Part shown: positions 32,948 to 41,227 of the stretch, one piece after another
Layout of the letters: each line of letters begins with the position of its first letter
How positions within the stretch are numbered: position 1 is the first letter of the stretch
Source: Lewinellaceae bacterium
Lineage (GTDB): Bacteria > Bacteroidota > Bacteroidia > Chitinophagales > Saprospiraceae
Direction: 5' to 3'
Assembly (NCBI GenBank): GCA_020636375.1
Contig: JACJXZ010000011.1
Coordinates: 1 to 64,000 of the forward strand
Length of the DNA: 64,000 bases
Notes under the pieces: model-generated
The model's input: the letters and a program-made list of their open reading frames with translations, nothing else
Told to the model about the DNA's origin: nothing
Database searches by the model: none
Position numbers and translations under genes: made by a program

Positions 32948-34027
32948 ATGAAGCTCCTCACCGGAACCTCCAAAGGCCTCATCGTTCACCACCGCACTGC
33001 TGATTCCTGGAGAATCGAAAAGGTACACTTCACCGGCATGCCCGTCTCCATGGTATACGCCGACCCTCGCACCAATACCTGGTGGGTAGGCCTGGCGCAC
33101 CGCCACTGGGGGCAGAAGCTGCACTTTTCAGAAGACGAGGGCCGCAGCTGGCAGTCCGTGCCCATGCCAAAGTATCCCGCCGGCGCCGAGTTCCGGCCCG
33201 GCAAGCCCGCCACCCTGAAAAAGGTGTGGTGCATGCAGCAGGCCGGCCCGGGCCGCCCCGGCGGCCTGTGGCTGGGCACCGAGCCGGGGGGGCTGTTCTA
33301 CAGCGATGACAACGGGCAGCATTTCGAACTGGTGGAGGGCCTGTGGAACCATCCCAGCCGCCTCGACGAGAACCAGTGGTTCGGCGCAGGGCGCGACTAT
33401 CCCTTCATCCATTCCATCGTCGTCGACCCGCGCGATGCCGACCATGTTTACATCGCCGTGAGCTGCGCCGGCGTATTTGAGACGACGGACGGCGGCCAAA
33501 GCTGGGCACCCCGCAACAACGGCCTCATTGCCGCCTACCTGCCCAACCCCGGCGTAGAGGTCGGCCACGACCCCCACCTCCTGCTGGCCTGTGCAGCCAA
33601 CCCGGACGTGCTCTGGCAGCAGAACCACTGCGGCATCTTCCGCACGGCCAACGGCGGGCAGAGCTGGGACAACGTGACCGGCGCCGATGGCTTCCCCGAC
33701 TACGGCTTCGCCCTCGCCATCGACGGCGAAGATCCGGACAAGGCCTGGGTGATCCCCGCCGTCAGCGACGAGATGCGCGTGGCGCCCGGCCTGGCCCTCT
33801 GCGTCTGCCGCACCGAAGACGGCGGCAGGTCCTGGCAGGCCCTGCGCCGGGGGCTGCCCCAGGAACACTGCTTCGATATCGTCTTCCGCCACTCCCTCGC
33901 CAAGCAAGGCAGCATCCTGGCCTTCGGCACCACCACCGGCAACCTCTACCTCTCTGAAGATTATGGCGACAGCTGGGCCCTGCTGGCTGCCCACCTGGCC
34001 CGGGTGGATGCCGTGGCTTTCGCCTGA
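32948..34027 (+). CDS. BNR/sialidase-like beta-propeller protein
   Basis: 359 residues with repeated Asp-box signatures: SEDEGRSWQS, SDDNGQHFEL, TTDGGQSWAPR, TANGGQSWDN, TEDGGRSWQA and SEDYGDSWAL. This spacing predicts a six- or seven-bladed beta-propeller. No signal peptide, so it is cytoplasmic and not a secreted sialidase. A soluble BNR-repeat protein next to a MoaD-like carrier is a recurrent gene pair in bacteria, with unknown biochemical role. Here the pair precedes the Mo-dependent cox operon. Annotations as glycosidase for this family should be treated with care: the catalytic residues of sialidases are not evident. Confidence 0.85.
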   Translation: MKLLTGTSKGLIVHHRTADSWRIEKVHFTGMPVSMVYADPRTNTWWVGLAHRHWGQKLHFSEDEGRSWQSVPMPKYPAGAEFRPGKPATLKKVWCMQQAGPGRPGGLWLGTEPGGLFYSDDNGQHFELVEGLWNHPSRLDENQWFGAGRDYPFIHSIVVDPRDADHVYIAVSCAGVFETTDGGQSWAPRNNGLIAAYLPNPGVEVGHDPHLLLACAANPDVLWQQNHCGIFRTANGGQSWDNVTGADGFPDYGFALAIDGEDPDKAWVIPAVSDEMRVAPGLALCVCRTEDGGRSWQALRRGLPQEHCFDIVFRHSLAKQGSILAFGTTTGNLYLSEDYGDSWALLAAHLARVDAVAFA

Positions 34028-34206
34028 GCGGGAAAAACGGTTGAACCTTTTGCCGCTCTTGCTGTTTCCCTCTCAATGTTACGGAAACGGGGCGCAGCCC
34101 TGTTTCCTGCGCCTTCTCCTCTGGTACGTGAAATTATATTCTCCCCATAGCCGCTGAACGAAATTTATCCCCCGGAAGACGGAATTTTTCAAAAAAACAT
34201 CGAAAA

Positions 34207-34224
34207 TTAGAATTTATTTTCTAA
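34207..34224. promoter_or_regulatory. Palindromic operator before coxM
   Basis: TTAGAA-TTTATT-TTCTAA; extended arms AAATTAGAA/TTCTAATTT give nine paired bases. It lies 34 bp before the coxM ATG. Arms and spacer length equal those of the site before xdhC at 31061. Confidence 0.7.
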
Positions 34225-34258
34225 TTTCGGGGTATAATTCATTTCTAAATCCAAAACC

Positions 34259-35128
34259 ATGATACCTGCATCATTCGATTACGCCGCTCCGGCCAGCCTC
34301 GAGGAGGCCTTCTCCCTGCTGGAGCAACACGGCGACGAAGCCAAGATCCTTGCAGGTGGCCATAGCCTGATACCAATGATGAAACTGAGGTTCGCCTCGC
34401 CGGAGTTCTTGATCGACATCAACAACATTCCGGGGCTTTCTCACATCAAGGAGGAAGGTGGTTACCTGAAGATCGGGGCGCTCACGCGGGAGGCCGAGCT
34501 GGAAACCGCTAAGGTCGTCCGTGCCAAGTATCCTATTTTTCTGGACGCGACCAAGCTGATTGCCGACCCGCAGGTCCGCAATATGGGCACCATCGGCGGC
34601 AATATCGCCCATGGGGATGCGGCCAACGACCATCCTGCGGTCATGATGGCCCTGCGGGCGGAAGTCGTCATCAGCAGCGCCGAGGGGCACCGCACCGTGC
34701 CGATCGACGAGTTTTTCTACGGTTTCTACATGACCGCCGTCCAGCCCAACGAGATCCTCACCGAGATCCGCATCCCGGTTCCCGGGCCGCGCACCGGCAA
34801 TGCTTACCACAAGCTGGAACGCAAAGTGGGCGACTACGCCACGGCCGGCGTCGCTGTGCAGCTCACGCTCGACGAGCAGGGCACCTGCACCTACGCCGGC
34901 ATCGGCCTGACCAACGTCAACCCGGTGCCCCTCCGGGCCGCCCGCTCCGAGGAGGTGCTGGTAGGGCACAAACTGGACGAGGAAAGGATCGATCTGGCCG
35001 GCCAGTACGCTGCGGAAGACTGCAACCCTTCTTCCGACCTGCGCGGCGACGAGGACTACAAGCGCGCCATGGTCAAAGTGCTTACCAAACGCATGATCAA
35101 CAAAGCTATTGAAAGAGCCAAGTCCTGA
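34259..35128 (+). CDS. coxM: CO dehydrogenase medium (FAD) subunit
   Basis: 289 residues. Carries the FAD of the heterotrimeric Mo-Cu CO dehydrogenase and passes electrons from the iron-sulfur subunit to quinone or another acceptor. The FAD-binding motifs are clear: ILAGGHSLIPMMKLR (about 33-47) and NMGTIGGNIAHGDAANDHP (about 111-129). The C-terminal CO dehydrogenase flavoprotein domain follows (KLERKVGDYATAGVAV). The length is usual. First gene of the M-S-L order typical of form I cox operons, 25 bp before coxS. Preceded by the palindromic operator and a TATAATTC-like element. Confidence 0.93.
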   Translation: MIPASFDYAAPASLEEAFSLLEQHGDEAKILAGGHSLIPMMKLRFASPEFLIDINNIPGLSHIKEEGGYLKIGALTREAELETAKVVRAKYPIFLDATKLIADPQVRNMGTIGGNIAHGDAANDHPAVMMALRAEVVISSAEGHRTVPIDEFFYGFYMTAVQPNEILTEIRIPVPGPRTGNAYHKLERKVGDYATAGVAVQLTLDEQGTCTYAGIGLTNVNPVPLRAARSEEVLVGHKLDEERIDLAGQYAAEDCNPSSDLRGDEDYKRAMVKVLTKRMINKAIERAKS

Positions 35129-35153
35129 TCAAGGACAAAAAATCCTATTAATA

Positions 35154-35657
35154 ATGAAAAAACAGATAACCATATCCGTCAACGGTGAAAAGCACACCCT
35201 GGAGGTCGAGCCCCGGGAACTGCTGGTGCACGTGATCCGGGAAAAATTGCGCCTCACCGGCACGCATATCGGGTGCGACACCAGCAGTTGCGGCGCCTGC
35301 ACCGTCCTCCTGAACGGCAAATCCATCAAATCCTGCACCGTGCTGGCCATCCAGGCCAACGGCAAGGAAATCTCCACCGTCGAGGGCCTGGCCACCGCCG
35401 AAGGCCTGCACCCCCTGCAGGAAGGCTTCAAAGAGAACCACGGCCTGCACTGCGGCTTCTGTACCCCCGGCATGCTGATGCGCGCCGTGGAATTGCTGGA
35501 GCACAATCCCAACCCCTCGGAGGAAGAGATCCGCTGGGGGATCGCCGGCAACCTCTGCCGATGCACCGGATACAACAACATCGTCAAGGCCATCCAATAC
35601 GCCGGCGCCAAAATGCGGGGCGAAGAGACGCCCTCCACAGAGCCGGAATTTGTATAA
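35154..35657 (+). CDS. coxS: CO dehydrogenase small (2x[2Fe-2S]) subunit
   Basis: 167 residues from ATG 35154 (MKKQITISVNG); the frame is open further upstream, but this ATG fits the family start. Carries both [2Fe-2S] clusters. The plant-type ferredoxin site GCDTSSCGACTVLLNGK with its fourth Cys in KSC, and the second cluster CGFCTPGM...NLCRCTGYNNIVKA, are all present. Transfers electrons from the Mo-Cu site in CoxL to FAD in CoxM. The length is normal. About 150 bp separate it from coxL. Confidence 0.95.
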   Translation: MKKQITISVNGEKHTLEVEPRELLVHVIREKLRLTGTHIGCDTSSCGACTVLLNGKSIKSCTVLAIQANGKEISTVEGLATAEGLHPLQEGFKENHGLHCGFCTPGMLMRAVELLEHNPNPSEEEIRWGIAGNLCRCTGYNNIVKAIQYAGAKMRGEETPSTEPEFV

Positions 35658-35808
35658 ACCCAATTGCAGCAGGCTTCATCCGGCATATATCCGAAACAGT
35701 CCTGCGGCCGTAAACCGTCCGCCGTCTGCCGTCCGCCGAATAAAGCCCGATCATCTTCAATCCTGATAACAAATGATTAAGTGTAAAACATCCAAAGAGA
35801 TAGGAGGA

Positions 35809-38139
35809 ATGGGCCACTCCATCAAGAGGAAGGAGGACGTCCGTTTCATCCAGGGCAAGGGGCACTATGTGGATGACATACAGCTGCCCGGCATGCTCCA
35901 CATGGACATCGTGCGCAGCCCCTATGCCTACGCCAAAATAAAGAGCATCAATGCGGAAGAAGCCCTCAAGATCCCCGGCGTGATTGCCGTGGTGACCGGC
36001 AGGGATCTGGAAAAGTACAACCTGCACTGGATGCCTACCCTGATGTCGGACACCCAGATGGTGTTGCCCACCGATACGGTCATGTACCAGGCCCAGGAAG
36101 TGGCTGCCGTCATCGCCACCGACCGCTACGCTGCCCGCGACGGCAAGGAGGCGGTCATGGTCGAGTACGAGCCCATGAAGCCGGTCATCGACCCCTATAA
36201 AGCGCTCGATCCGGAAGCGCCGGTACTGCGCACTGACAAGGAGGGCAAGAAAGACAACCACATCTGGCACTGGGAGGTGGGCGACCGCGATGCCACCGAA
36301 AAGCTGTTCAGCGAAGCGGAGGTGGTGGTCAAAGAGCAGATGCACATCCCCCGCATCCACGTGGCCTCCATCGAGACCTGCGGGTGCGTGGCCGACTACG
36401 ACAAGGTGAACAACCACCTCACCATGTATATGACCACCCAGGCGCCCCACGCTATCCGCACCGTGATCGCCCTGGTAGCCGGCCATGTGGGCCTGACCGA
36501 GGAAAAAGTCCGGGTTGTTTCTCCGGACATCGGCGGCGGCTTCGGCGGCAAAGTGCCGGTATATCCGGGCTACGTCATCGCCATCGCCGTTTCCTTCCTG
36601 GTGGGCAAGCCGGTGAAGTGGGTGGAAGACCGCAGCGAGAACCTGCAGGCCGATTCTTTCGCCCGCGATTACCACATCACCGCTGAAATGGCCGGCACGA
36701 AGGACGGCAAGATCCTCGGCACCCGCTTCAAGATTCTGGCCGACCACGGTTATACGGATGCGGCGGCCAACCCCTCCAAATTCCCGACCGGCATGTTCTC
36801 CATAGGCACGGGGTCCTACGACTACCAAACCGCCTTCATGGAAGCGGACGCCGTTTACACCAACAAGCCGCCCGGAGGCGTAGCCTACCGCTGCTCTTTC
36901 CGCGTGACCGAAGCCGTACACGCCATCGAGCGCATCACCGACCGCTTCGCGTTCGAGATCGGCAAGGATCCGGCGGAGCTGCGCATGCAGAACTTCATCA
37001 AGAAGGAAGACTTCCCCTGGAAATCTCCCACCGGTTGGGAATACGACAGCGGCGACTACCACGCCGGCCTGAAAAAGGCCATGGAAGCCGTTGGCTACGA
37101 AGAGCTGCGCAAGGAGCAGGCCGAAAAGCGCAAGCGGGGCGAACTGATGGGCATCGGTATTTCCACCTTCACCGAGATCGTCGGCGCCGGCCCGTCCAAG
37201 GACTTCGACATCCTGGGCATCAAGATGTTCGACAGCGCCGAGATCCGCGTGCATCCTACCGGCAAAGCCATTGCCCGCTTCGGCACCAAGTCGCAGGGCC
37301 AGGGCCACGAAACGACCTACGCGCAGATCATCGCCGAAGAACTCGGCATTCCCGCCGAGCACATCCAGGTGGAAGAAGGCGATACCGATACGGCTCCCTA
37401 CGGGCTGGGCACCTACGCCAGCCGCAGCACGCCGACGGCCGGCGCCGCTGCCGCCGTTGCCGCCCGCAAGCTCAGGGACAAGGCCCGCAAGATCGCCGCC
37501 TACCTGCTGGAGGTGAGCGAAGACGACCTCGAGTGGGAACCCGGCAAGTTCTTCGTCAAAGGCGCGCCGGAGAAAGCCAAGACCATCCAGGAGATCGTCT
37601 TTGCCGCTTATACCAACCACCCGCAGGGCATGGAGGTAAGCTTCGAAGCGACCCACTACTACGATCCCCCCAACCTGACCTTCCCCTCCGGCGCCTATAT
37701 CTGCGTGGTGGACATCGATAAGGACACCGGGGAGATCAAGGTGCGCCGTTTCGTGGCTATCGACGACTGCGGCAACATCATCAACCCGATGATCGTACAG
37801 GGGCAGGTCCACGGCGGGCTCACCCAGGGCATCGCCCCGGCCATGTACGAGGAACTCATCTACGACGAAGACGGCAACATCCTCAACGGCACCTTTATGG
37901 ACTACCTGGTGCCCACGGCAGTGGAATCGCCCAACTGGGAGACCGGCCATACCGTCACCCCCTCGCCCCACCACCCGATCGGCGCCAAAGGGGTAGGGGA
38001 GTCGCCTACGGTAGGCGCCCCGCCGGCCATCGCCAACGCCATAGTTGATGCGCTGTCGCCCTACGGCATTACCCACCTCGACATCCCGATCACGCCGTAT
38101 AAGGTGTGGAAGGCGTTGAGGGAGAAGGGGGTGGAATGA
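35809..38139 (+). CDS. coxL: Form I CO dehydrogenase large (Mo-Cu) subunit
   Basis: 776 residues from ATG 35809 (MGHSIKRKEDVRF), preceded by AGGAGGA; an earlier in-frame ATG at 35773 is less likely. Oxidises CO to CO2 at the Cu-S-Mo site. The active-site loop reads VAYRCSFR with Cys362, the AYxCSFR signature of form I CoxL, as opposed to AYRGAGR in the form II relatives. Molybdopterin-binding blocks are visible (DIGGGFGGK, GQGHETTYAQI, ASRSTPTAGAA, GAKGVGESPTVGAPPA with the catalytic Glu in GVGE). True aerobic CO oxidation is therefore likely. Flanking coxG, coxD, coxE and XdhC genes provide maturation. Confidence 0.95.
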   Translation: MGHSIKRKEDVRFIQGKGHYVDDIQLPGMLHMDIVRSPYAYAKIKSINAEEALKIPGVIAVVTGRDLEKYNLHWMPTLMSDTQMVLPTDTVMYQAQEVAAVIATDRYAARDGKEAVMVEYEPMKPVIDPYKALDPEAPVLRTDKEGKKDNHIWHWEVGDRDATEKLFSEAEVVVKEQMHIPRIHVASIETCGCVADYDKVNNHLTMYMTTQAPHAIRTVIALVAGHVGLTEEKVRVVSPDIGGGFGGKVPVYPGYVIAIAVSFLVGKPVKWVEDRSENLQADSFARDYHITAEMAGTKDGKILGTRFKILADHGYTDAAANPSKFPTGMFSIGTGSYDYQTAFMEADAVYTNKPPGGVAYRCSFRVTEAVHAIERITDRFAFEIGKDPAELRMQNFIKKEDFPWKSPTGWEYDSGDYHAGLKKAMEAVGYEELRKEQAEKRKRGELMGIGISTFTEIVGAGPSKDFDILGIKMFDSAEIRVHPTGKAIARFGTKSQGQGHETTYAQIIAEELGIPAEHIQVEEGDTDTAPYGLGTYASRSTPTAGAAAAVAARKLRDKARKIAAYLLEVSEDDLEWEPGKFFVKGAPEKAKTIQEIVFAAYTNHPQGMEVSFEATHYYDPPNLTFPSGAYICVVDIDKDTGEIKVRRFVAIDDCGNIINPMIVQGQVHGGLTQGIAPAMYEELIYDEDGNILNGTFMDYLVPTAVESPNWETGHTVTPSPHHPIGAKGVGESPTVGAPPAIANAIVDALSPYGITHLDIPITPYKVWKALREKGVE

Positions 38140-38197
38140 GGGAATTAGTGAATTAGTGAATGAGTGAATTAGTGAATGAGTGAATTAGTGAATAAAC
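38139..38197. repeat. 8-bp tandem array (GAATTAGT) between coxL and coxG
   Basis: Seven units of GAATTAGT/GAATGAGT start right after the coxL stop codon. It lies 65 bp before the coxG start. Confidence 0.85.
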
Positions 38198-38262
38198 GGC
38201 AGCCTCGGAAGATGGAGGGACAACTCTACATCCCCGGGGCTGCCTCCATAAACCTTTTAAAA

Positions 38263-38775
38263 ATGAAGACCACAATAGAAAAGAACTTTCAAGTTGACGA
38301 GCCCATCGACAAGGTATGGGAATACCTCAGCGACCCGGCCAGGATCGTGACCTGTGTGCCGGGAGCCAGCCTGACCGACACCATCGACGAGGACAACTAC
38401 AAGGGGGAGGTCAGCCTGAAATTCGGGCCGGTAAAGGCCAAGTACAACGGGCAGATCACTTTTCAGGAGCGGGATAAGGAAAACTACAGGATGCAGTTGC
38501 TGGGCAAGGGCCTGGACTCCAAGGGCAAGGGCAGCGCCGACATGTTGATGAACGGCGTCCTCGTCGAAAAGGAAGGTCAGACCGACGTGACCTGCACCAT
38601 GGAAGTGACCATCACCGGCATGCTGGCACAGTTTGGCTCCCGCCTCATCAATGACGTTTCCGGTTCGGTGTTCGACCAGTTTGTCGACAACTTCAGGGCC
38701 AAGCTGGCGGGGAAGGAGGTGGACAACACCCTCAGCGCCGGATCGATGATCAAGGGCATGTTCGGAAAGAAATAG
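38263..38775 (+). CDS. coxG: CoxG-family protein (SRPBCC fold)
   Basis: 170 residues from ATG 38263 (MKTTIEKNFQV); the open frame reaches back to 38176, but that part has repeat-derived content. CoxG proteins have a START-like hydrophobic pocket and are thought to hold the CO dehydrogenase at the membrane or carry quinone-like ligands. Visible family pattern: FQVDEPIDKVWEYLSDP, CVPGASLTDT, VSLKFGPVKAKYNG, and GMLAQFGSRLINDVS in the C-terminal helix. No membrane tail of the long CoxG type. Standard place after coxL. Confidence 0.9.
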   Translation: MKTTIEKNFQVDEPIDKVWEYLSDPARIVTCVPGASLTDTIDEDNYKGEVSLKFGPVKAKYNGQITFQERDKENYRMQLLGKGLDSKGKGSADMLMNGVLVEKEGQTDVTCTMEVTITGMLAQFGSRLINDVSGSVFDQFVDNFRAKLAGKEVDNTLSAGSMIKGMFGKK

Positions 38776-38905
38776 CAGGTCGGAGGACCTGAAATTTTTG
38801 ATGTCTGATGTTTGATTTTTGATGTGCGATATTCTCCGGGGAAGCCACAGCCGCCGGGCAAGTCAAAAATCAAAAATCGCGAATCAAAAATCAAAACGGG
38901 TATTT

Positions 38906-39778
38906 GTGAAAGAACTGACCAAAGACACAGAAACGATCACTCAGGGTTTCAGCCGCCTTGGTTATGTCGCTGACGAAGAGCTGGCCACCATCCTCTTTCT
39001 CATGTTGCGCCTGGGCAAGCCCCTTCTGCTGGAGGGGCACCCGGGGGTGGGCAAAACCGAGGTGGCCAATGTGCTGGCCGCATACCTGGACACCGGCGTC
39101 ATCCGCCTGCAGTGTTATGAAGGGCTGGACGTCAACTCCGCCGTTTACGAGTGGAATTACCAGAAGCAGCTGTTGTCCATCAAGATCCAGGAATCCAGCG
39201 ACAAGACGGAGGCGGAGAAGGAGGCGCACATTTTCGGCGAGGAGTTCCTGCTGAAGCGCCCCCTGCTGCAGTCGATCACCCAGGCAGAGCGGGCGCCCGT
39301 CCTGCTGATCGACGAGATCGACCGGGCGGACGAGGAGTTTGAGGCATTCCTGCTGGAGCTGTTGTCCGCCTTCCAGATCAGCATACCGGAGATGGGCACC
39401 ATCAAGGCCACCCACCGGCCATTTGTGATCCTGACCTCCAACCGCACCCGGGAGCTGAGCGACGCCCTCAGGCGGCGCTGCCTTTACCACTGGGTCAATT
39501 TCCCGGACGAGGAGAAGGAAAAGCGCATCGTGCTCAAGCACCTGCCCGGCATCGAGGAACGGCTGCTGACGCAGGTGGTCCGGTCCGTGCAGTCCATCCG
39601 GAAGCAAAAGCTGGAAAAGACGCCCGGCATCGCCGAGACGCTGGACTGGGTACAGGGGCTGCAGGCGCTGGGATATAAAGACCTCACCGAGGATGCCATA
39701 GCCCGGAGCCTGGGCTGCCTGCTGAAGTCGGCCAAGGATATTGAGCGGGTGAAGGCACAAGGGGTGCTGGTTGAATAG
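38906..39778 (+). CDS. coxD: CoxD, MoxR-type AAA ATPase
   Basis: About 291 residues from a GTG at 38906 (MKELTKDTETIT). CoxD is a MoxR-like AAA+ ATPase that works as a chaperone to build the [CuSMoO2] centre. Walker A GHPGVGKTEVANVL (about 40), Walker B LLIDEIDRADEEFE (about 133) and sensor FVILTSNRTRELSDALRRRC are complete. An array of AATCAAAA-like repeats (38862-38898) lies right before the start. Followed by coxE, its usual VWA partner. Confidence 0.93.
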   Translation: MKELTKDTETITQGFSRLGYVADEELATILFLMLRLGKPLLLEGHPGVGKTEVANVLAAYLDTGVIRLQCYEGLDVNSAVYEWNYQKQLLSIKIQESSDKTEAEKEAHIFGEEFLLKRPLLQSITQAERAPVLLIDEIDRADEEFEAFLLELLSAFQISIPEMGTIKATHRPFVILTSNRTRELSDALRRRCLYHWVNFPDEEKEKRIVLKHLPGIEERLLTQVVRSVQSIRKQKLEKTPGIAETLDWVQGLQALGYKDLTEDAIARSLGCLLKSAKDIERVKAQGVLVE

Positions 39779-39850
39779 GTTGGCGGGGTTGATTGGTTGA
39801 CTGGTTGATTTCCCCGCAGGCATTAGCACCATTTCAAAGCAACAAGCAAT

Positions 39851-40999
39851 ATGTCAGATCGCCCACATGCATCTTCCTACAATAGCCTCACCGAAGCGGT
39901 CATCGGCTTCGCCCACCTGGCGCGGCAGGAAGGCTGGACGGTGGGCGTACAGGAAACGCAGGACGCGCTGACGGCGGCCTCCTGCGGGACGCTGGGCGAG
40001 AAAAATACCTTTAAGTACGCCCTGAAGGCCATCTTTTGCATCACCCGGGAGGAGAGCGAGCGCTTTGAGCAGCTCTTCGAACGCTTCTGGGGCGGGCGCA
40101 AAGGCGCCATCCAGAGCAAGACAACGTACCGGAACCAGTCGAACATCCAGCGCCAGTCGCCGGGTTCGCTGGTGTGGATGGGGCAGGGGCAGAGCAAGGA
40201 AGAAGAGCAGAAGGACGAAGGCCGCAACGTGTCGGGCGCCAACAAGGTGGAGCGCTTGCGGCGGACCGATTTTTCGAAGGTGGAAGAGATAGACAGCGAG
40301 TTGCTCGAAGAGCTGGCCCTGCAGTTGTGGAAGCAGATGAGCCTGCGGCTGAAGCGCCGGCTGAAGGCTTCCGCCAGCCAGGGGCGGATCGACCTGCGGC
40401 AGACCATCCGCGCCAGCATCAGCACCGGCGGCGACCCCCTCGAGCTGCGCCGCAAAAAGCGCATCCCCCGCCGGCAGCGGCTGGCCATCCTGCTGGACGT
40501 GAGCGGCTCGATGGACAAGTACAGCTTCTTCCTCCTGCGCTTCATCTGGGCCCTGCGCGCCCATTTCGAGCAGGTGGAAGCGTTCATCTTCAGCACGAAC
40601 CTGGTGCGCATTACCGATTATCTGGACTCCAAAGACCTGGGGCATACCCTTTCCTTGCTTACTGCCCGGGCGCACAACTGGTCGAGCGGGACCAAGATCG
40701 GGGAGTGCTTTCAGCAATTCAACGAACAATACGCTAAGCAGGCACTGTCGGGCAGCTCTACGGTGATCGTTTTGAGTGACGGGCTGGATACCGGCGAGCC
40801 GGAGCTGCTGGCCGGCGAACTGGCGCAGATCAAACAGCGCACCCGGCGCCTGATCTGGCTCAATCCGCTGAAGGGCATGAAAGGCTATGCGCCCATCGCC
40901 AAAGGCATGAGCGCCGCCCTGCCGGAGATCGACGTTTTCAACTCGGCCCATAACCTGAACAGCTTGCTGGAGCTGGAAAATTATTTGACTAATACTTAA
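39851..40999 (+). CDS. coxE: CoxE, VWA-domain maturation protein
   Basis: 382 residues. A von Willebrand factor A domain with intact MIDAS motif LLDVSGSMDKYSFF (about 216) and later SSTVIVLSDGLDTGEP follows an N-terminal helical region (FEQLFERFWGG). CoxE-type proteins pair with the MoxR ATPase CoxD and deliver copper/sulfur to CO dehydrogenase. No signal peptide, so cytoplasmic. Between coxD and coxE lie three 8-bp units (GGTTGATT type). The stop codon lies in the left arm of the palindromic element that follows. Confidence 0.93.
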   Translation: MSDRPHASSYNSLTEAVIGFAHLARQEGWTVGVQETQDALTAASCGTLGEKNTFKYALKAIFCITREESERFEQLFERFWGGRKGAIQSKTTYRNQSNIQRQSPGSLVWMGQGQSKEEEQKDEGRNVSGANKVERLRRTDFSKVEEIDSELLEELALQLWKQMSLRLKRRLKASASQGRIDLRQTIRASISTGGDPLELRRKKRIPRRQRLAILLDVSGSMDKYSFFLLRFIWALRAHFEQVEAFIFSTNLVRITDYLDSKDLGHTLSLLTARAHNWSSGTKIGECFQQFNEQYAKQALSGSSTVIVLSDGLDTGEPELLAGELAQIKQRTRRLIWLNPLKGMKGYAPIAKGMSAALPEIDVFNSAHNLNSLLELENYLTNT

Positions 41000-41214
41000 A
41001 AAATAAGTTCGACGTCAATGCTTTAGCGTGAAGGCCGGCTACCCGTCTAAGGTTGGACAGCAGAAAGGGGAAAGCCGAGCGGAGTCGAGGCCGAGCGTGT
41101 GCAGGAGGCATGGAGTGTCCAACCTTAGACGGGTAGCCTGAAGGCCTTTGCCCTAATGAGCCTGCTGGCCTTTACGCTAAAGCATTGACTCAAAATGTCG
41201 AACTTATTTTTTAA
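40994..41214. repeat. Long palindromic element interrupted by a MITE
   Basis: The left arm (from 40994, AAAAAATAAGTTCGAC then GTCAATGCTTTAGCGT) returns inverted at about 41168-41212. Without the MITE at 41037-41138 and one 8-bp duplicate it would be a continuous palindrome of about 110 bp. It could have served as terminator or processing site between coxE and coxF. Confidence 0.75.
41037..41138. mobile_element. MITE, family 1, copy 2 (102 bp)
   Basis: Same ends (GGCTACCCGTCTAAGG / GGGTAGCC) and body as copy 1. Flanked by the perfect 8-bp duplication TGAAGGCC (41029-41036 and 41139-41146). Nested within a palindromic element. Confidence 0.92.
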
Positions 41215-41227
41215 TCACTACTAAGTT

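Noticed and set aside
32615..33124. Membrane peptide with repeating YCYIAILL from the minus strand
   Set aside because: It is only the translation of the 8-bp CAATATAG array; same effect at 45.3 kb.
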